A stretch of DNA of 22,791 bases. It comes from a virus. The position numbers and the translations under genes were made by a program. The stretch lies in the IMG/VR virus record IMGVR_UViG_3300025671_000575, positions 1-22,791 of that record; one strand, written 5' to 3'. The notes below the pieces were generated by a model, which was given only the letters and a program-made list of their open reading frames with translations, did not search any database and was not told the origin of the DNA. Position 1 is the first letter of the stretch; each line of letters begins with the position of its first letter. This document shows, piece by piece, positions 14,325-21,327 of this stretch.

Positions 14325-14917
14325 AGCCTTGGTGTCCCGTATTCTACCCACCCAGTTATAATATATTTATCTCCTGATATTGGAGGATTGCCTCTATGAG
14401 TATGAGTAAAACCAGATGGCCAAAGCAATAAAGTATTTCTTTTAGGTTTAAATCTACATTTTTGATACAAAAATTCTGTTTCTCCACCTTCTTTAATGTC
14501 ATTTAAATAAACCATAAAAGCCATAATTCTATTTCTATATTGCATGTTTGTGTTTTCACAATGCCAACTATGATAACCTTCACCTGGTGAAGTCTTTTGT
14601 ATTTTAATATCAAAGATAGTATGTTTTTGAAAATGATCTAAAATAGAATATTTTTTTGCATAAATAGGATAAATATCTTTAAAAAAATGATCTATAAAAG
14701 GTTTATTAACATAGGGTAAATCTAACATATTATCAAAGAAAGGATCTGAAATTGTTGATACAGCTGTATCTGCAACATCCCATGAACGTAAATTACGTTC
14801 ACCTACAATACCTTCTTTTTCGCATCGTTTGTAATATTTTAAATATGTATCAACCATTTTGTCTGGCAAAGCATTTTCAAATATAGCGATATGATCTTCT
14901 CGTAATGTACTTTTCAT
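14321..14917 (-). CDS. 2OG-Fe(II) oxygenase, prolyl-4-hydroxylase-like (HCE variant)
   Basis: The 198-aa product has PGEGYHSWHCENTNMQYRNR (111-130), in which H119 and E121 occupy the HxD position with Glu replacing Asp. MVYLNDIKEGGETEFLYQ (135-152) is the hallmark P4H strand-turn, LLLWPSGFTHTHRGNPP (163-179) gives distal H172/H174, and K184 in GDKYIITGW is the 2-oxoglutarate anchor, as in prolyl 4-hydroxylases. I recall 'WHcEn...YLNdv.eGGeTeF' as a conserved subfamily, so Glu is probably normal rather than inactivating. Both ends are ATGA overlaps, with the first oxygenase upstream and the HKD-type enzyme downstream. The subfamily is a good candidate for peptidyl-proline or other peptidyl hydroxylation. 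Confidence 0.88.
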   Translation of the reverse strand: MKSTLREDHIAIFENALPDKMVDTYLKYYKRCEKEGIVGERNLRSWDVADTAVSTISDPFFDNMLDLPYVNKPFIDHFFKDIYPIYAKKYSILDHFQKHTIFDIKIQKTSPGEGYHSWHCENTNMQYRNRIMAFMVYLNDIKEGGETEFLYQKCRFKPKRNTLLLWPSGFTHTHRGNPPISGDKYIITGWVEYGTPRL

Positions 14918-15477
14918 ACAAATGGATTACCTCTCATCCAAAGAACTAAAGAGTATCTAGTGCCCCTAGTAACAGGTTTAACCATATGGTACGTATAAGA
15001 TGGGAAAACTACAATAGATCCTTGTTCCCTGACTTCTTTACATTCAACTTTTCTTTTATTAATATCAAACATAAATTGTCCACCACTATAATTTTCTTTA
15101 TCAGATAAAATAAGTGACATAGATAACTTTCTAATAGTGTTAGATTTGTCAGGTTCTTCATAACTATCTACATGCCAATCATAAAATTGATTTCTGCCAT
15201 ATATAGTAAATTGCGGATCTTCTGTTCCACTTAATTGTAAATTCCAACCTGCATTTTTATTAGCTAAATGTATATAAGGTTCACATATATGCCTAACCCA
15301 AGAGTCTCTTAAAAAAACAACATCTGAATCTCTTAAATTAGAGTTTTTATTTTCTCCTTCGTATCCACCTACCAATCCTTTTTGTTTGGGTAAGTTTAAA
15401 CCTTCATTAATAATAAAGTTACACATACTTTTAGGTATGACTTTAGGAAAAAACCAATATGCATATTTAAATATCAT
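14914..15477 (-). CDS. 2OG-Fe(II) oxygenase, PKHD type; first gene of the island
   Basis: The 187-aa product is a textbook small 2OG oxygenase. YGRNQFYDWHVDSYEEPD (93-110) gives H102 and D104, LSMSLILSDKENYSGGQFMF (118-137) is the PKHD core, and VVFPSYTYHMVKPVTRGTRY (156-175) gives distal H164 and R174. All Fe(II) and cosubstrate residues are present, so activity is expected. It closely resembles the PKHD gene near the other end of the island (9445-10002). The ATG at 15477 follows an AAAGG ribosome binding site that lies inside a hairpin (15480-15497), so the entry into the island may be under translational control. The stop overlaps the next ATG as ATGA. Substrate unknown. Confidence 0.9.
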   Translation of the reverse strand: MIFKYAYWFFPKVIPKSMCNFIINEGLNLPKQKGLVGGYEGENKNSNLRDSDVVFLRDSWVRHICEPYIHLANKNAGWNLQLSGTEDPQFTIYGRNQFYDWHVDSYEEPDKSNTIRKLSMSLILSDKENYSGGQFMFDINKRKVECKEVREQGSIVVFPSYTYHMVKPVTRGTRYSLVLWMRGNPFV

Positions 15478-15479
15478 TC

Positions 15480-15497
15480 TAAACCTTTATAGGTTTA
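15480..15497 (-). promoter_or_regulatory. Hairpin sequestering the ribosome binding site of the first oxygenase gene
   Basis: On the coding strand TAAACCT (15497-15491) pairs perfectly with AGGTTTA (15486-15480) around the loop ATAA. The Shine-Dalgarno AAAGG (15488-15484) begins in the loop and runs into the 3' arm, six bases before the ATG at 15477. The hairpin lies in the 51-base gap after the 155-aa gene. It has no following T-run, so a translational control element is more likely than a terminator. Confidence 0.5.
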
Positions 15498-15528
15498 AGT
15501 AGCATAAATTGTTATTGATGTAAATAGA

Positions 15529-15996
15529 TTAGATTGCTTGCCAGTTTAGGCTAGTTGCATTCCAGTAATATTTGTTAGATGTAGGCTCTCCAGCATCATC
15601 GTATTCTGTAGCTTCCCATCTTTGAGCTGATTCGTTCCACTCTGTTCCATAAACAAATGTATTTTCATCTACATTTTGAGTTGTAGGTTTAGCAACTGGT
15701 GCTTCCCATAATCCAGTGTCATTATTTAAAGTCCAAGAATTGTGAGGTTGTGGTTCTATGAATCCATCTTTTGCTTCGTCCCATGTCCAACCTACAGCTG
15801 GCATGTTTTTTCTAAAAGGTGTTCCACCATCACTGTGAACGTTTCCTGATGTATTGAAAGAACATTGTTTCCAATTTCCACCTAATAAATTTGTACAGTA
15901 TTGTTCACCAACACTTGGTGTTGGTGCTTCCGCATCATCAACTTTTATTATTCTTAAAACTATGTTGTTATTGTCAATTTCTGCAAATGTTGCCAT
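15529..15996 (-). CDS. Tail-fibre-associated accessory protein ('MATFAEID' type, 155 aa)
   Basis: The 155-aa product begins MATFAEIDNNNIVLRIIKVD, a start I recall from small proteins near tail fibres in many cyanophages and marine phages. It then has GGTPFRKNMPAVGWTWDEAK, HNSWTLNNDTGLWEAPVAKP and a terminal YYWNATSLNWQAI. The repeated W-x-(n)-W pattern (short units resembling 'W....G.WEAP') suggests small beta units of the kind seen in fibre tips or chaperones. It follows the glycine-rich adhesin with a TAATG junction, the place where an adhesin chaperone or capping protein would be expected. No function is established to my knowledge. The oxygenase island starts just downstream. Confidence 0.75.
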   Translation of the reverse strand: MATFAEIDNNNIVLRIIKVDDAEAPTPSVGEQYCTNLLGGNWKQCSFNTSGNVHSDGGTPFRKNMPAVGWTWDEAKDGFIEPQPHNSWTLNNDTGLWEAPVAKPTTQNVDENTFVYGTEWNESAQRWEATEYDDAGEPTSNKYYWNATSLNWQAI

Positions 15997-16865
15997 TAGT
16001 CTACCTGTACCGTTCCAGTTACTGTAAATACTGCATATTTATCGCCGCCAGGAGTTGTGCCTGTTGTGTTTGTACCTGGTGTAACAGTTAATGAGTTTGC
16101 TGAAGGAACTCTAAAAGTTATTCTTCCAGATCCGCCTCCGCCGCCTGGGCCTCCGCCGTCAGCGCCGCCTCCACCGCCACCGCCACCGGTGTTAGTTGAG
16201 CCAGGATTTCCTGATCCTCCAGGTCTGTTTCCGCCATTTCCTCCGCCTCCAGTTCCTCCTGGTCCGCCAGAGTTTCCGATGTAGCCGCCTCCGCCGCCAC
16301 CACCAGCATATGTTGAATCTCCTAAACCTGAAATATTTGCGTCAGGTGCTCCATTTCCTCCAGGGCCACCTGTTCCTCCTGATCCTGCGTTTCCTGCTCC
16401 GCCACCTCCAGATGTTGAACCTCCGCCAGGAGTTCCTTCTGGAGGAGTGTAACCTCCTTCATTACCAGATCCAGGGCCTCCACCACCAGAGCCACCATTT
16501 GTAGTAGCTGATGGTGTATTAATTTGTCCACCATAACCTCTTCCTCCACCTGTTGCAGAAAAAGTTCCGTCTGTATATCCAAAGCTAGAGTTTTGTCCTT
16601 CAGCTGCTGAAGCTGCTCCTCCAGATCCAGATCCAATAGTTACTGTGTATGGAGTACCAAGATCCATACCAATTACTTCTCCAGATGAAAGAGGTGTTGT
16701 ACCAAAAGATAATCTAAAACCACCAGCTCCGCCGCCGCCTGCAAGGTCTTTTCCACCCCCGCCGCCTCCGGCTACAATCATGTATTCGACTTCAGCAGGT
16801 TTTTTTCCGCCACCACGGCCAAATCCTCTTCCTGATGCTGCTCCTATTGATCCTAATAAAGGCAT
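15996..16865 (-). CDS. Polyglycine-rich tail adhesin-like protein
   Basis: The 289-aa product starts with a basic head (MPLLGSIGAASGRGFGRGGG), then VEYMIVAGGGGGGKDLAGGG. This opening is typical of glycine-rich phage adhesins and fibre-tip domains whose glycine runs form polyglycine-II helices. The long Gly region (about 100-250) carries GGPGG, GGGGSG and GNGAPDANISG units. The C-terminus (SGRITFRVPSANSLTVTPG onward, about 247-289) is a beta-rich cap. By analogy with gp38-type adhesins of T-even-like phages, the glycine-run loops may set host range. The gene is markedly richer in G and C than its neighbours because of glycine codons. A strong AGGAGG ribosome binding site precedes the ATG. It is a possible substrate for the downstream hydroxylases, which is speculation. 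Confidence 0.8.
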   Translation of the reverse strand: MPLLGSIGAASGRGFGRGGGKKPAEVEYMIVAGGGGGGKDLAGGGGAGGFRLSFGTTPLSSGEVIGMDLGTPYTVTIGSGSGGAASAAEGQNSSFGYTDGTFSATGGGRGYGGQINTPSATTNGGSGGGGPGSGNEGGYTPPEGTPGGGSTSGGGGAGNAGSGGTGGPGGNGAPDANISGLGDSTYAGGGGGGGYIGNSGGPGGTGGGGNGGNRPGGSGNPGSTNTGGGGGGGGADGGGPGGGGGSGRITFRVPSANSLTVTPGTNTTGTTPGGDKYAVFTVTGTVQVD

Positions 16866-16883
16866 CTTTCTATCCTCCTAATT

Positions 16884-17957
16884 TTACGCGAATTGCGTTT
16901 GTGCTGCAAGTACAGTAAATGTTGATGCTGCAGTTTTAATTGCAGTGTAAGTATAAACATCATTTGATGTTACGTTTCCAGCTGTAGGGGCTGCTCCACC
17001 TTGCCATACTGGAGTTACTGTAGAACCATCTACTTGTACTGTAGTATTATAATAAGCTGTTGCATTTTGTTTTGAAATGTATGCAACTGTGATTGATTCA
17101 CCAACGTCCATAGACGCATCTAAAGAATTTGAACCATCACCTCTTAAATTAACTGTAAAGTTTGCAGTAGCTGCTGCAGTGTCTAATTGTACACCTTGAG
17201 TATTTGTATCAAAGTTAATGTTTGAAGTATATGTTCCATTAACAGTTACTTTTTCTGCAAGACCTTGAATTTTACCATTACCATTTAATGTAACTCTTCC
17301 AATTCCTTTTGGAGTTAAATTAAAATCAATGTTTGTGTCACTTCCTACTGCTGCTACTTCAGGAGCTGAACCAGTTGCTTGGTTAGTTACATCAAAGTAG
17401 TTAACAGCTGAAGCTGTTTTTTGAAATCTAATATATGGATTGTTTGAATCATCTTCAATCGCACCAGCGTCATCAACAATTATATCATTACCGTTTGTAT
17501 CTAGGATACCTGATAATTGTGGAGTGATGTCTGAAGATAAATCTGTGAAAGCTGTGTCAACAACATCAGTACCATTTGAGTAAACCATTTTAGTACCTTT
17601 GTCAGTTGCTGCCCATGTTACACCTGAACCAGAAGTAGTTTTAACAGTTACAGTAAATGCACCTGAAGTTCCGTTTTCAATGATGTAAGTTTTTTCTACT
17701 GAATCAGGAATTACAACATCAATGTTTCCAGTAATAGTTCCTGTTAATTTAATTACTTGGTCTTTACCATTTGATAAAGCACCATTTGAAAAAGTTAAAG
17801 TTGCACCAGTAGTTGCGTTAACTGTAACTGCAGAATAACCACCAATAGCTTGTTCTAAAATTAATAAATTTGTATTTGTAATTTGTCCCCAAGTTCCCGA
17901 GTTTTCACCAGTTGCTTGAACCGTTAACTTTAGGTTTGCTGATGTTGAGTTTGCCAT
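16884..17957 (-). CDS. Tail-fibre-like protein (357 aa)
   Basis: The 357-aa product begins MANSTSANLKLTVQATGENS, followed by GTWGQITNTNLLILEQAIGG (21-40). I recall this start from tail-fibre or structural proteins of many marine phages. The body is beta-rich with Thr/Val/Gly repeats: one block reads YIIENGTSGAFTVTVKTTSG and another VGSDTNIDFNLTPKGIGRVT. The C-terminus (YTAIKTAASTFTVLAAQTQ) is also beta-prone. It probably forms a trimeric fibre shaft or connector in the adhesion apparatus. A GGAG ribosome binding site lies ten bases upstream, and a consensus-like promoter (17981-18009) directly precedes it, so it may have its own transcript as well as the operon read-through. It leads into the glycine-rich adhesin 18 bases further on. 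Confidence 0.78.
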   Translation of the reverse strand: MANSTSANLKLTVQATGENSGTWGQITNTNLLILEQAIGGYSAVTVNATTGATLTFSNGALSNGKDQVIKLTGTITGNIDVVIPDSVEKTYIIENGTSGAFTVTVKTTSGSGVTWAATDKGTKMVYSNGTDVVDTAFTDLSSDITPQLSGILDTNGNDIIVDDAGAIEDDSNNPYIRFQKTASAVNYFDVTNQATGSAPEVAAVGSDTNIDFNLTPKGIGRVTLNGNGKIQGLAEKVTVNGTYTSNINFDTNTQGVQLDTAAATANFTVNLRGDGSNSLDASMDVGESITVAYISKQNATAYYNTTVQVDGSTVTPVWQGGAAPTAGNVTSNDVYTYTAIKTAASTFTVLAAQTQFA

Positions 17958-17980
17958 AATTTTTTATCTCCAATGTTTAT

Positions 17981-18009
17981 TTTATAAATTTTTTGACAAC
18001 TATTGTCAA
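17981..18009 (-). promoter_or_regulatory. Sigma70-like promoter overlapped by an inverted repeat
   Basis: On the coding strand TTGACA (18009-18004) is followed, after exactly 17 bases, by TATAAA (17986-17981); this matches bacterial sigma70 consensus spacing. The -35 lies in a perfect 7-bp inverted repeat, TTGACAA-TAG-TTGTCAA (18009-17993), which could be an operator. The expected start site near 17974 leaves about 17 bases before the ATG at 17957. AT-rich DNA makes chance matches common, so this is a candidate only. Confidence 0.45.
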
Positions 18010-18019
18010 TATATATTTT

Positions 18020-20197
18020 TTAAGCAGCGGTGTCAACTTCTTGCCAACCTGGTGGAACAACTGGTGCTGTGCCAGTATTTACTTCATTCCAAATCAATGT
18101 TTTAAGGCTTCCTTCAGCCATTGTCAAGGCATTTCCTGACAATAATACATTAGCATTTCCTGTAACTTCGTCAACATCATTTTCTTGTATGGTCATTTCT
18201 TGACCACTTACTTCAGCTATAGTATTTGCATCTAATACTGCTGTTCCAAGATTGATTGTTGCAGCTTGTGCATACCCTGTAGCATCAAAATATTGACCAT
18301 TACCCCAAGTAGATTGACCCCAAGTTTGCTCACCCCATGCTATATCTGTAATTGTACCTGTATTAGCATCACCTTGAGTTACAACGTCATCTAACGTTGC
18401 AGTCATTTCTATACCTATAATATTAGCATCAGGTGCAGGATCCACGTCTCCTTCCTGCATACCCATTACTAAAGTATCTACTTGTTGATTACCATATACT
18501 CCATAACCCCATGCAGAATTACCCCAACTCGCTGCTGAAGTAGCTGAAACTTCTACAATTGTATTTGCATCTAAATCAGCTGTGCCCTCATTCATTGTCA
18601 TGGCCATTGATGCAGATACATCATTTAAAATAATTGTTGAACCATTGGTTCCATCAAAATGAAGTAAGTTTACTGTATTTGCATCCGTGCTAAATTCTGA
18701 TGTTGGAACAGTTATTGTAGCTTCTGTAACTGGGTTATATCTTGCAATATTAGATTGTCTGTATTCATCAATATAGGCTGAAACTGCATTGGCCCCATTT
18801 AAGTCTGCTCCTATAAATGTTCTATTTGAATTATTGTTATTTACTAAACCGCCACCTATAGCATTTCTTCTTGTTCCTCTTGACCATAATGCTCCGTTGT
18901 TTGAAGCATCTCTAGCAAAAGCTAAATGCATCCATGTATTGTTTGAAAATAAACCTGATGAAGATGATAACTGTGCACCATCTTCGTAAAGAATTAAATT
19001 TCCATTGTTAATTCCTATTGAATAACCATTACCACTTGTATTTCTTCCATCCCAAAGAATACCTGTTTGTGTTGTAGCATTTGAAGCATACCACCAAAAT
19101 TCTATAGTAAATGCTCCACCATCTAGACCATCAACAGTTCCTGATGCATTTACGTAATCACCTGTACCATCTAATAATAATGAAGCTGTTCCAAATTCTT
19201 TTTGAGCCGTAGATAATTGTGCATCTCCATTTACAGAGAATTCATTACCACCTATTGAAGGATTAAATACATCTACAACCGCTTCTTGATATTGAAGCGT
19301 TGCGGTCATAGGTTGACCGGTTACATCTGCAACAAATGATGCAAAACCTTCTGCATCACCTTCAGCAGCAGTCATTTCTTCACCAGTTAATACATCAGTT
19401 TGACCATCAGCATTAATAGTTAAATCGTCTAATGTAGCTGTTAAACCTATTCCAGTTAAATCAACTACTAATCCTGATATACCCCAAGTTTCATATCCCC
19501 AGGTATCAGAACCCCAACCTATATTAATTTCATTATCTACAGTAACAGCACCAAGATTTGCAGACATTTGAATTCCGTCTGAAATATATGCTGTACCAAA
19601 AGCACCCCAACCAGTGAAGCCCCAAACAGAACCTCCCCAACCAGAATTTATTTCGTTATCAATTGTTACTGAACCTGTATTTGAATTTAATTCTTGACCT
19701 GTTGGAATTACTTGTCCAAAACCATTCCATATGTTTTGACCCCAAGTAAGTCTACCCCAACCTTCGTTAATTTCTCCGGCTGTTGTTTCGTCACCTAAAG
19801 TAGCTGTAAATTCTATTCCTGTTGGTAATGCAGTTGTATCGGATAAATCTCCCCATTCACCATTACCATAAGAAGTTGCTCCCCAACCTTTTCTTACAAA
19901 TGATTCTGCTTGACCTTGATTTATATCTAAAGAAAAACTAGTTGGAATTAAATTTACATTTTTTAAATCACCCCAACTTCCAAAGTTCCAAGTACGTCCT
20001 CCAAAACCAGAATTAACTTCAGCAGTTACAGTTGGCTCACCTATAGAAGCGTCAAGGTTTCCACCTCCGCCCCAATAAAAATTACCATAGGCATCTCTAC
20101 CCCAGTAAGTGTCATTTGGATTTGTTACATTAACGTAAGCATTACCAAACTCACCCCACTTAAGGTATCCAAAAGTATTACTGCCCCATCCGGCCAT
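18020..20197 (-). CDS. WG-repeat tail fibre protein with LamG-like domain
   Basis: The 725-aa product is built of short Trp-Gly repeats: GWGSNTFGYLKWGEFG (3-18), GWGATSYGNGEWGD (104-117), GWGRLTWGQNIWNGFG (146-161), GWGGSVWGFTGWGAFG (186-201), GWGSDTWGYETWG (227-239), then SWGNSAWGYGVYG (557-569) and AWGEQTWGQSTWGNG (620-634). These alternate with 'G.EMTATLDD'-like strands. A concanavalin/LamG-like domain occupies about 325-490 (LLLDGTGDYVNASG, FTIEFWWYA, NTWMHLAFARD, AYIDEYRQSNIARY). LamG folds often bind sugars, so this is a probable receptor-binding or fibre protein at the virion surface. The consensus AGGAGG ribosome binding site is paired in a hairpin next to the ATG. Confidence 0.82.
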   Translation of the reverse strand: MAGWGSNTFGYLKWGEFGNAYVNVTNPNDTYWGRDAYGNFYWGGGGNLDASIGEPTVTAEVNSGFGGRTWNFGSWGDLKNVNLIPTSFSLDINQGQAESFVRKGWGATSYGNGEWGDLSDTTALPTGIEFTATLGDETTAGEINEGWGRLTWGQNIWNGFGQVIPTGQELNSNTGSVTIDNEINSGWGGSVWGFTGWGAFGTAYISDGIQMSANLGAVTVDNEINIGWGSDTWGYETWGISGLVVDLTGIGLTATLDDLTINADGQTDVLTGEEMTAAEGDAEGFASFVADVTGQPMTATLQYQEAVVDVFNPSIGGNEFSVNGDAQLSTAQKEFGTASLLLDGTGDYVNASGTVDGLDGGAFTIEFWWYASNATTQTGILWDGRNTSGNGYSIGINNGNLILYEDGAQLSSSSGLFSNNTWMHLAFARDASNNGALWSRGTRRNAIGGGLVNNNNSNRTFIGADLNGANAVSAYIDEYRQSNIARYNPVTEATITVPTSEFSTDANTVNLLHFDGTNGSTIILNDVSASMAMTMNEGTADLDANTIVEVSATSAASWGNSAWGYGVYGNQQVDTLVMGMQEGDVDPAPDANIIGIEMTATLDDVVTQGDANTGTITDIAWGEQTWGQSTWGNGQYFDATGYAQAATINLGTAVLDANTIAEVSGQEMTIQENDVDEVTGNANVLLSGNALTMAEGSLKTLIWNEVNTGTAPVVPPGWQEVDTAA

Positions 20198-20212
20198 AGG
20201 AGGTTACCTCCT
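20198..20212 (-). promoter_or_regulatory. Hairpin masking a perfect AGGAGG ribosome binding site
   Basis: On the coding strand AGGAGG (20212-20207) pairs completely with CCTCCT (20203-20198) across the three-base loop TAA; the ATG at 20197 follows directly. The Shine-Dalgarno sequence is the full consensus and sits right after the stop codon of the preceding gene (20217-20215). Ribosomes finishing the upstream gene would open the stem, so this is a plausible coupling switch for the fibre gene. Confidence 0.6.
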
Positions 20213-20214
20213 AA

Positions 20215-20655
20215 TTAACCAGAGATCCTTAGAATCGCTGCAGTTGATGTTGGTGCTGGGAACTGAATTGTAAATGTACCAGAAGTTGCAGTTTTGTCTC
20301 CACCGAAATCTAATACAGCAACAGCTGCGTTAGCTTGAGTAGCAGATGTATTGTAAATCAATGCACCTCTAGCAGTTAAAGTTACACCAGTAAATGATAA
20401 GTTGTCAAAGTCAACTCTTGCTACACCAGCAGTGATTGATGTTCCTGCATTAACTAACGCACCACCACCTGCTGTGTATTGACCAGAAGCAGACACTTCT
20501 TGAGAAGTAGTGTATGATGTTGTAGCAGAAGTTAAAGTCGCACCTGCGGTATAAAGAGCTAATTTAAACACGTCTCCACCAGATTGTTTGAAATTGTGAT
20601 CACCTTCCAAAAGTTCTTTTTTGAAAGAGTTCGCAATTGCCTGAGTTATAGCCAT
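20215..20655 (-). CDS. Virion structural protein ('LALYTA' type, 146 aa)
   Basis: The 146-aa product begins MAITQAIANSFKKELLEGDH and has DVFKLALYTAGATLTSATTS followed by beta-strands (VARVDFDNLSFTGVTLTARG, then ALIYNTSATQANAAVAVLDF). I recall near-identical layouts ('F.vELL.g.H.F......fkiALYts.At') as common structural proteins of marine and other tailed phages, often near tail-fibre genes. No catalytic motif is visible. An AAGGAG ribosome binding site is well placed, and the gene is followed after only 17 bases by the WG-repeat fibre. A role in the tail-fibre attachment site or as a small virion protein is plausible but unproven. Confidence 0.78.
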   Translation of the reverse strand: MAITQAIANSFKKELLEGDHNFKQSGGDVFKLALYTAGATLTSATTSYTTSQEVSASGQYTAGGGALVNAGTSITAGVARVDFDNLSFTGVTLTARGALIYNTSATQANAAVAVLDFGGDKTATSGTFTIQFPAPTSTAAILRISG

Positions 20656-20673
20656 AGTTTATCTCCTTATATA

Positions 20674-21327
20674 TTATTTTCCTCCGACTCGAGGAACACC
20701 ACTTTGATATTCATCTCGTCTTCGTCTTCCCATTTGTTCTATCGAGAAGCCTTCAACCACTTGTTTATACTTTCCTTCGTATAATTGCAAGAGATCATTT
20801 GGCCCCTTTAAAAACGAAAAAGCTTCTACTAAGCATGCATACAAAAGTCCGTTGGGAAAAACTTTACTTATGTATGTTTCTGTATTTGTACTCGATAAAC
20901 CTGGATCTTTCAAGATATAATTTAATTGAATTGTGTAGGTAGCATCTGGAGTAGGAGCTACTACAATAGTGTCATTGTCCCAATAACTGTAATATTTAGG
21001 TACTCCAGTTGAGCCAGTTGGATTATATTCTGACATAAAACTTGTATCCCTAAATTGTAAAAATTCTCTATTATCAGGTTGTGAACTTCCGTCAGAGTCT
21101 ATGATTTGAGCGGACCTAATAACCAATAAATTATCCGGTGTGTCAATAAATCTGTTTGAGGTTACTAAATTAGCTGTTGCATATCTTCTATTATTATCAG
21201 AATCTACATCTCTTAAAATTCTAAATTCTGCATCAGATATAAATCCATCTACAATAGTAGATGTTAAAACATTTGAATCTACTTCTGTGTAATCTCTAAT
21301 TTTTTGTACTAGTTCTGCGTATGTCAT
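20674..21327 (-). CDS. Head-tail adaptor-like protein (SU10-adaptor type)
   Basis: The 217-aa product begins MTYAELVQKIRDYTEVDSNV, followed by LTSTIVDGFISDAEFRILRD, a helical start typical of phage neck adaptors. The middle has YYSYWDNDTIVVAPTPDATY and then TIQLNYILKDPGLSS, the 'i.l.P.p.....i.l.Yy..p' strand pair I associate with the SU10-type adaptor family. The C-terminal helix LLYACLVEAFSFLKGPNDLL precedes a basic tail. Together with the 240-aa protein two genes upstream it probably builds the ring joining portal and tail. Its ATG shares bases with the upstream stop (TAATG). Confidence in a neck role is good; the exact position in the neck is not determinable. Confidence 0.78.
   Translation of the reverse strand: MTYAELVQKIRDYTEVDSNVLTSTIVDGFISDAEFRILRDVDSDNNRRYATANLVTSNRFIDTPDNLLVIRSAQIIDSDGSSQPDNREFLQFRDTSFMSEYNPTGSTGVPKYYSYWDNDTIVVAPTPDATYTIQLNYILKDPGLSSTNTETYISKVFPNGLLYACLVEAFSFLKGPNDLLQLYEGKYKQVVEGFSIEQMGRRRRDEYQSGVPRVGGK

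Noticed and set aside
8807-15477. Oxygenase island as a TET/JBP-type DNA base-modification system
   Set aside because: The visible motifs fit PKHD, prolyl-hydroxylase and PF13759-like enzymes; I see no DNA-binding domain, DNA glycosyltransferase signature or thymidylate-synthase-like partner in the window.
16057-16284. Proline-rich plus-strand frame opposite the glycine-rich gene
   Set aside because: It is the antisense shadow of glycine codons, and all other genes lie on the minus strand.
15996-16865. Glycine-rich gene as a collagen-like (Gly-X-Y) protein
   Set aside because: Glycines occur in runs rather than every third residue; the pattern fits polyglycine-helix adhesins.
17993-18009. 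Inverted repeat after the WG-repeat fibre gene as a terminator of the operon
   Set aside because: On the coding strand the stem is AT-rich and is followed by A-run rather than T-run; the promoter reading fits better.
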